Shown piece by piece: positions 57,685 to 64,000 of a DNA stretch of 64,000 bases (positions within the stretch are counted from its first letter, which is position 1; the number at the start of each line of letters is the position of its first letter). Source of the DNA: Amaurobius ferox (taxonomy: Eukaryota; Arthropoda; Arachnida; Araneae; Amaurobiidae); the NCBI GenBank assembly GCA_951213105.1, contig OX578140.1:124871965-124935964 (forward strand), given 5' to 3'. Under the pieces are notes generated by a model, which was not told where the DNA came from, did no database searches, and saw only the letters and a list, made by a program, of their open reading frames with translations. The position numbers and the translations under genes were made by a program.

Positions 57685-59281
57685 CAGTGGCGGATTTTGG
57701 ATCCTTTTTTTTTTTCGGGGGGGGGGGCTATCTGTAGATTAAAATGTGCTCCGAGATTTGTTCACTTAGGATTTTCTTAAAGGCTTCCTATATGCGGATA
57801 TTTGACATTTTTGAAACAACTAGAACAAATTCGGAAGTTTATAGTTCTTTGCAGCTTATGTGTAGGCCTATCATTTTTTTTAGACCAAAGCAAGACAATG
57901 AAAATTGGAAAAAAGCAAACTTACATGACTATATAACGAAACAAACTTATCGTTGAAGTCGAAACAGCAAACTAAATTACATTCTGTATTAAACGCAAAA
58001 GTATACACAAGTAAGAGATTTCCACATGAAAAGATTAATACTGAATATGAACTAAATAAACACACATTTTCTACCCTAAATATTGCAAATAAGTTTTATA
58101 GCACCTCACAAAATCACAACATAACACACTATTCTTTGTCATAAATATAGAGGAGCAGCAAGTTTTGGGAAAAATTACGACGCTATACCGATTTTGTACC
58201 ACGTATGCAGGCCAACCAGAGGTTCAAGTAGAATATAGTCGGTAGTCTGGTACAAGCATTGTTCGCCTATTACGCCAACTGACGTCACAGCCTTCCACGG
58301 GTGCCGACTTTTGACTTTTAATATGGGGCGAGATTCGTGGATAAACTGAGGAAGGGAGAGCAAGGCCAAAGTCTCTCCCTAATGATTTTTTTTTTACTTT
58401 CCCTGCAATACAGGGTAATGTATAGGGAAAATATTGGAATCATGCCGAAAATCGCAACTCGAGTTTTCGACAGATCAACACGTTTCGAGACCTCTGGAAT
58501 GCAAAAAAAACTATTTTTAGCGTGACGTCTGTGTGTGTGTCTGTGTGTCTGTCTGTGTGTGTGTGTCTGTGTGTCTGTCTGTCTGTGCAGATATTGCATC
58601 CACTCTAACTAAAAAACTAATTGACCGAATTTCATAAAATTTGGTAGGTAAGTCACTTTTGGGCGAATCTGGTGCTGATTAGATTTTAGAACCATTCGGG
58701 ATAAATGAACCCGCCTTTTTTAGCGAAATGGCCGGCAAAATTGCCTGTATCCACTATATCTAAAAAAGTAATGAACCGAATTTCATAAAATTCGGAAGAT
58801 AAGTCGCTTATAGGTCACCTTGGTGCTGATTAGATTTGGGTATGATTCGGAAAAAAATAACCTGCTTTTTTTGCAAAATGGCCCGCAAAAATCGACAAAA
58901 TCTAAAATGAAAAAACTACGTATGCTCAAATATATCCATTAGATGCTTGTTTTATACGTAATTTTTAACGATGAAAAAAAATAATACCAACCCCATTACA
59001 ATAGGACTAGCAGTTCTTGAGATATTTTAGTTTTTTCGTATTTTTTCTACGCCATCTTCGAAAATAAGTCCAGTTACCAAACGAGAACGAAAATTGAATT
59101 AAAAGTGAATTAAATTTAATTAATATAAAAAGAACGTGGATATAAATCTGCAGGGAAAGTCATGTGCTGCCCATATCAGATTTTTTATTTCATAATTTAC
59201 TTGAAAAAACGTCGGCGTTCGTCAGGCGCTTGGGGGGGGGGGGGGGGTCGAGATCGATCGTCCTCCTGAAATCCGCCAATG
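57685..59281. mobile_element. Non-autonomous hAT element with 8-bp TSD, family B nested inside
   Basis: Ends CAGTGGCGGATTT (57685) and AAATCCGCCAATG (59281) are inverted repeats at 12 of 13 positions. CATGCCTG lies on both sides (57677-57684 and 59282-59289), an 8-bp duplication typical of hAT. G runs sit just inside each end. A family B copy occupies 58396-59180, leaving about 812 bases of own sequence. Short frames at 57744-58144 show no transposase motif that I recognise. Confidence 0.88.
58396..59180 (+). mobile_element. Family B element, complete copy
   Basis: Starts ACTTTCCCTGCAATACAGGG...GGGAAAATATTGGAATCATG, has a TGTGTGTC tract (58530-58588), then two tandem modules with CCGAATTTCATAAAATT(T/C)GG and GGTGCTGATTAGATTT. 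It ends GGGAAAGTCATGTGCTGCCC with CATATCAGA and a T run. Inserted in a T run of the surrounding hAT shell. Confidence 0.88.
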
Positions 59282-59466
59282 CATGCCTGTGCGTGCGCGC
59301 TTGCGCATGTGTGTATATTTATGAAATGTGAAGACAATATTCTGAGACTATATCCATGTATCGTTATGAAATTCCAAGTGTAAACACTTTAAAAATGTCT
59401 GTTGGTATAAGAGAATTTTTAAAATATTAGAATTTTCCTTGTATATCCCTTATATCCTTGTATAGT

Positions 59467-59960
59467 CCTTAAATTTTCGAATAAAATTTTGCAGAAATTA
59501 TTAACAAATCAGAACCTTGAATAATGTAAAGTAAATAATTATTTCTAATATAATGTTTCTTTAGAAAACTATTGACATAAGCTTTAGCTTTAGAACACTA
59601 GCATGATCCGTTCTCGAGATATTGCTAATTAACTATTATAAAATAGGTTCACTTTTCATATGTAATACTATGCAGTAAATTTGTTAACATCATTCTTGTG
59701 GATCAAGTTCTTTCCATTCACGAGAAAAGATACTTCGAGCAATAATTTTGTATATTTTGACGCCTAACAATTCGCAAACAGTCATTTATATATAAGAAAT
59801 GCTTCTTCGTTTGCCTGTAACGCTTGGTGATACATTTGGCGAACTTGGCAATAAATATAGCTAAATATTGTTAACTTAGCAATATTCCCCAGATTGATGA
59901 AAAGATCCTAAAAATTGCTAAACTGACACTAATTTAACAAAAATGACTCCAAATTGATGA
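59467..59960 (+). mobile_element. Family A element, central fragment
   Basis: Plus-strand fragment with AAACTATTGACATAAGCTTT, ATGATCCGTTCTCGAGATAT and CATTCACGAGAAAAGATACT, matching 1085-1600 of copy 1. Both ends are missing. Confidence 0.7.
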
Positions 59961-60164
59961 ATTATTTATTCAAATATTTTAATATATGGACTATATTGCT
60001 TATTGCGGTTGCTAACGATATTGATAATTGTAAATTCAGAGTTCCCTGAAATATAAGTTAATTGGATCGTTCGAAATAGTTTTATATGTTATCATCCAGA
60101 ACAGCGCCAAATGTGCATTTCAATGCTAAAAACATTGTGCAGTGGATTGTATACATAATTTTTT

Positions 60165-60959
60165 ACTTTCCCTGCAATACATGGTAATGTATAGGGAAAG
60201 TATTGGAATCATGCCGAGAATCGCAACTCGAGTTTTCGACGGATACGAAAAAATCTATTTTTAGCCTGACGTCTGTGCGTGTGTCTGTGTGTCTGTATGT
60301 CTGTGTGTGTGTCTGTGCAATGTCTGTGCAATGTATATATCCACTCTAACTTAAAAACTACTGGACCGAATTTCATAAGATTTGGTAGATAAGTCACTAG
60401 GGTGAGACCCTAGTGCTGATTAGTTTTGGGTAGGATTCGTAAAGACAGAACCCGATTTTTTTTTTGGCGAAATTGCCTTCAAATATTGCCTGTCTTCACT
60501 CTAGCTGAAAAACTAATGGACCGAATTTCACAAGGTAAGTAAGTAGGAAAGGTAAGTAATTTCACAAGGTAAGTAATTTCACAAGGTAGGTAAGTCGCTT
60601 GTGGGTTACCCTGGTGCTGATTAGATTTTGATACGATTCGGAAAAAAATAACCTGACTTTTATTGCAAAATGGCCCGCAAAAATAGTCAAAACCTGAAAT
60701 AAAAAAACTACGTATTCTCAAATATATCCATATAATGCTTATTGTATACCTAATGTTTAACGAAGAAAAGAATAAAGCTAACCCCATTACACTAGGACTA
60801 GCCGTTTTCGAGATATTTAAGTTTTTTCGTATTTTCTCTTCGCCACCTTTGAAAATAAGTCCAACGAACGAAATTTGAATTAAAAGTGAATTAAATTTAA
60901 TTAAAATAAAGAGAACGTGGATATAAGTGCAGGGAAAGTCATGTGCTGCCCACATCAGA
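60165..60959 (+). mobile_element. Family B element, complete copy
   Basis: Same plan as 58396-59180, with a shorter TG tract (60277-60320). An AGGTAAGTAATTTCACA unit is locally triplicated at 60533-60590. The 176-codon minus-strand frame here is an artefact of the repeat. Confidence 0.87.
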
Positions 60960-60966
60960 TTTTTTA

Positions 60967-61026
60967 ATGTGAAAGAAGTACATTCATTACTGTATATAGG
61001 GTAAGTCATGTACTGTCTACATCAGA
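60967..61026 (+). mobile_element. Family A 3' end fragment behind a family B copy
   Basis: GTGAAAGAAGTACATTCATT...GGTAAGTCATGTACTGTC and CATCAGA matches the last 60 bases of family A (1664-1721). It directly follows the family B 3' end at 60959 in the same orientation. Confidence 0.7.
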
Positions 61027-62042
<1,016 letters not shown>

Positions 62043-62427
62043 AGCACGGAGAGGCCTTGCATAAAAACACGTGATTAAAATTTTATTCAATCTGTGCCCA
62101 ACAACGGAATAAACGAGAACGTTCTTGGCTCGGTGACAAACCCAAGAGTTCAGAAACTAACCGAGAAGTGACCACTATAATCGAAAACATTTAAAACATT
62201 TAATCGAAAACATTTAAATTATATATAACACTGTTTTTTGGAGCCGTAGCTTGTTTTTGTTATATTTGCTTTTCAGATATCCGTCTTAACGGTTTTACGA
62301 GTGTTTTAAACTCTTTTCTTTACCCGCCGAGGCGGTTTTTTAGAAAAAATTGCACGTTTATTGTGTAATCGAAATTACTGTTTTTGTAATATTTTCACAT
62401 TTTCATTTCTGCGCGCCGGGGCGGTGT
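62043..62427 (-). other. Probable 3' untranslated part of the Penelope-type remnant
   Basis: Lies downstream (minus strand) of the RT fragment. Holds two GC stems, CCGCCGAGGCGG (62326) and CGCCGGGGCGG (62414), and the word TCTGTGCCCAACAACGGA (62090) related to 2283. No coding signal. Assignment is by position only. Confidence 0.3.
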
Positions 62428-62911
62428 TTATTTTATGGTGTTCCCACTACTATTGAATATCGTACTTATACTGCGATCTACAAATATGGTGGGAAAATTG
62501 TACATATAGCATAGAATTTTAAAACGATTAATATGTGATAGTGTACACTTATTACTATCCAGGTGTTTGATGTGGAGCAAATAGCTAATGATAAGATTTT
62601 TAAAAACTTGGTTACTAAGGCAAGAAGAATAATGAGGAAATAATTTTACATTAAATTTAAATTGATGTCTCTTATCATAAATAGTAGTATTGAATGAGTT
62701 ACTTTTAATATCAATGGTTATATCAAGATAATTTACAGATTCGGAAGGGTGGGATTCATTAGGTATTAACTCTAGATTGGATGGAAAAATATTAAGTGTG
62801 GGTAAAGAATCATGTGTAGTATGAAAACAAAGAAAAACATCATCAATGTAACGAAAAACAGAAATGTTACGAGTGAACAGAGTGGATTGTCTTTCGTAAA
62901 AGTAAAGATAT
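62428..62911 (-). pseudogene. Penelope-like reverse transcriptase fragment
   Basis: A minus-strand open stretch without a start codon, beginning at the TA microsatellite (62911) and ending in TAA at 62428-62430. It reads RNISVFRYIDDVFLCFHTTH, where YIDD is the metal-binding palm motif of a reverse transcriptase. NYLDITIDIKSNSFNTTIYD, KRHQFKFNVKLFPHYSSC and YLLHIKHLDSNKC follow, the order typical of the palm-to-thumb part of Penelope-like and related RTs. About 160 codons of a much longer polymerase survive and the frame is open throughout. The N-terminal fingers are missing, so it is a 5'-truncated copy. No GIY-YIG endonuclease is recognised downstream. Confidence 0.75.
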
Positions 62912-63144
62912 ATATATATATATATATATACTGTGTGTGTGTGTGTGCGTGTGTTATGTTGTTACTAATTCCCCCGTGGTGCAAGAGCGCCTATGCACCA
63001 CGTCCACTAGACCCCTGGTCCCATGGCGAAGGGGATAAATTTGCATCTTCACTTTTTATTGAGGCTCCTCAAGGGCGAAAGTCTGACTTTGCCTCGACAA
63101 CACAACATCCATGCCTGCTGACGGCATTCGAACCCACAACCCGG

Positions 63145-63190
<46 letters not shown>
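62911..63190. repeat. TA microsatellites flanking a SINE-like block
   Basis: TA repeats at 62911-62930 and 63148-63189, with a short GT tract (62933-62953), enclose 62955-63147. That inner block is GC-richer and on the minus strand shows a B-box-like GGGTTCGAATGCC (63130) and GGTGCATAGGCGCTCTTGC, suggesting another tRNA-derived SINE. No TSD is visible because of the repeats. Confidence 0.5.
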
Positions 63191-63191
<1 letters not shown>

Positions 63192-63326
63192 GAAAATGGA
63201 AAAGTAAAGCTTTAATTAATTCAAAATTGTACATGAAGGTAGCAGATGTGCTTATGCATTAAAGAAAACAAGAATTATGTACAAAGATGAAAAAAATATT
63301 TACTTTTCGTAAGTTATAGGATGACG

Positions 63327-64000
63327 TCACATATGGGTTATTAACAAAATTATGTTTAAAGGCAAATAAACCAAACAAAACTTACGTGAATATGGTATGT
63401 AACCACCTTGGACCTTAACACAAACTTTACAACGCTTTTCCATGCTTTCAATGAGGTGATTAACCATCGCAGATGCGAGCAATGGGCATTCCTCCAATAG
63501 GGCAATTTCCAACTCTCCGAGACTGGCTGGAGTAGGTTAACTTGTAGAGACAGCACGCTCGAGGGCATCCCAAAGGTTTTCAATGGGATTAAGGTCGGCG
63601 GAATACGCTGCCACTCCATACGAGAAATGCCTTCACTTTCCAGGTATTCGTCAATGATGTTAACTCGATGGGGACTGGCATTGTCGTCCATAAGGAATAA
63701 ATCATGACCAACTGCTCCAGAGTATCGCAATGGGGTCTAGGATTTTATTTCAATACCGCGCAGCCATCACAGGACTGCCTTTAAAGATGTGCAGCTCTGT
63801 GAGATATCCCATTGAAATTCCAGTCCTCACCATGACGCTGTCACCTCTGAATGCGAGATATTCGATGATGTCCTTGGCCTGATTGCGATTGTTTCGTTCT
63901 CATCAGACCCTTACACGCTTATCATCTGATTTCAGGGCAATGGAATGAACAACAAGAACTACTTTGTGGTAATTTGAAAGCTTTATAAGGATATAACTTG
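63327..64000 (-). pseudogene. Tc1-type transposase, broken, truncated by the window end
   Basis: Reads right to left. At 63900-63770: DDIIEYLAFRGDSVMV-like words, GISMGYLTELHIFKGSPVMA and ARY*NKILDPIA, equal to the VMVWGGIS...ILDPIV stretch of Tc1 transposases. The second catalytic Asp lies in LFLMDDNASPHRVNIIDEYL (63700-63645), then GISRMEWQRIPPTLIP, where a frameshift follows; the third region in the other frame reads ADLNPIENLWDALERAV. The C-terminus is NHLIESMEKRCKVCVKVQGG at 63445-63390 and continues to a stop at 63327. The N-terminal DNA-binding half lies beyond the window. Stops and frameshift show it is inactive. Confidence 0.9.

Noticed and set aside
60479..61009. 176-codon minus-strand frame
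   Set aside because: Lies across a family B element and the A tail fragment; no domain, and the equivalent frame is not kept in the copy at 58396.

Overview
The window looks like transposon-dense intergenic DNA from an animal, most likely an arthropod. It is strongly AT-rich and contains no intact host gene that I can recognise. All protein similarity lies in decayed transposable elements: mariner, four Tc1-like copies, one hAT, two non-LTR retrotransposons and one Penelope-like reverse transcriptase. A 5S rRNA-derived segment near 53 kb reads like an arthropod 5S sequence. The order or species cannot be fixed from this sequence alone.

Layout. 0-7 kb: three copies of interspersed family A. 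7.3-9.7 kb: a ~95-bp tandem repeat split by a mariner copy. 9.8-12.8 kb: a long-inverted-repeat element and a Tc1 copy. 13-19 kb: tRNA-derived SINEs and repeat D. 19-33 kb: a cluster of family C elements with a fold-back element carrying a hammerhead-like motif. 28.9 kb: a small element built around a perfect 54-bp palindrome. 32.6-34 kb: a broken Jockey-type reverse transcriptase. 34-41 kb: mostly featureless DNA with one Tc1 pseudogene. 41-47 kb: family B copies, a hAT transposon with target-site duplications (TSDs), and family A. 48.8-53 kb: a duplicated segment split by a SINE, a Tc1 copy with ~215-bp inverted repeats, and a composite 5S-tRNA SINE. 53-57 kb: a ~95-bp array split by a LINE and a second SINE family. 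57.7-61 kb: a non-autonomous hAT shell with a nested family B copy, then more B and A. 61.8-64 kb: a long TA microsatellite, a Penelope-type RT remnant and a Tc1 pseudogene that runs off the end.

The most coherent signal is that three high-copy families (A, B, C) share one architecture. Each starts with a palindrome at its 5' end, carries a simple-sequence repeat just inside, repeats one arm of the palindrome near the 3' end, and finishes with a small hairpin. They sit in T runs without an evident TSD. For one copy (22591-23916) the window contains its own empty site, because the element landed in one arm of an inverted repeat whose other arm is uninterrupted. This is the layout known for non-autonomous Helentron/Helitron2 rolling-circle elements (DINE-1/HINE type). 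No Rep/helicase gene is present here, so the assignment is structural inference.

The elements do not form a pathway with one another. Their nesting gives relative ages: mariner after the ~95-bp satellite, family C after the fold-back element, SINE after the 48.8/49.6-kb duplication, and family B after the 57.7-kb hAT shell.
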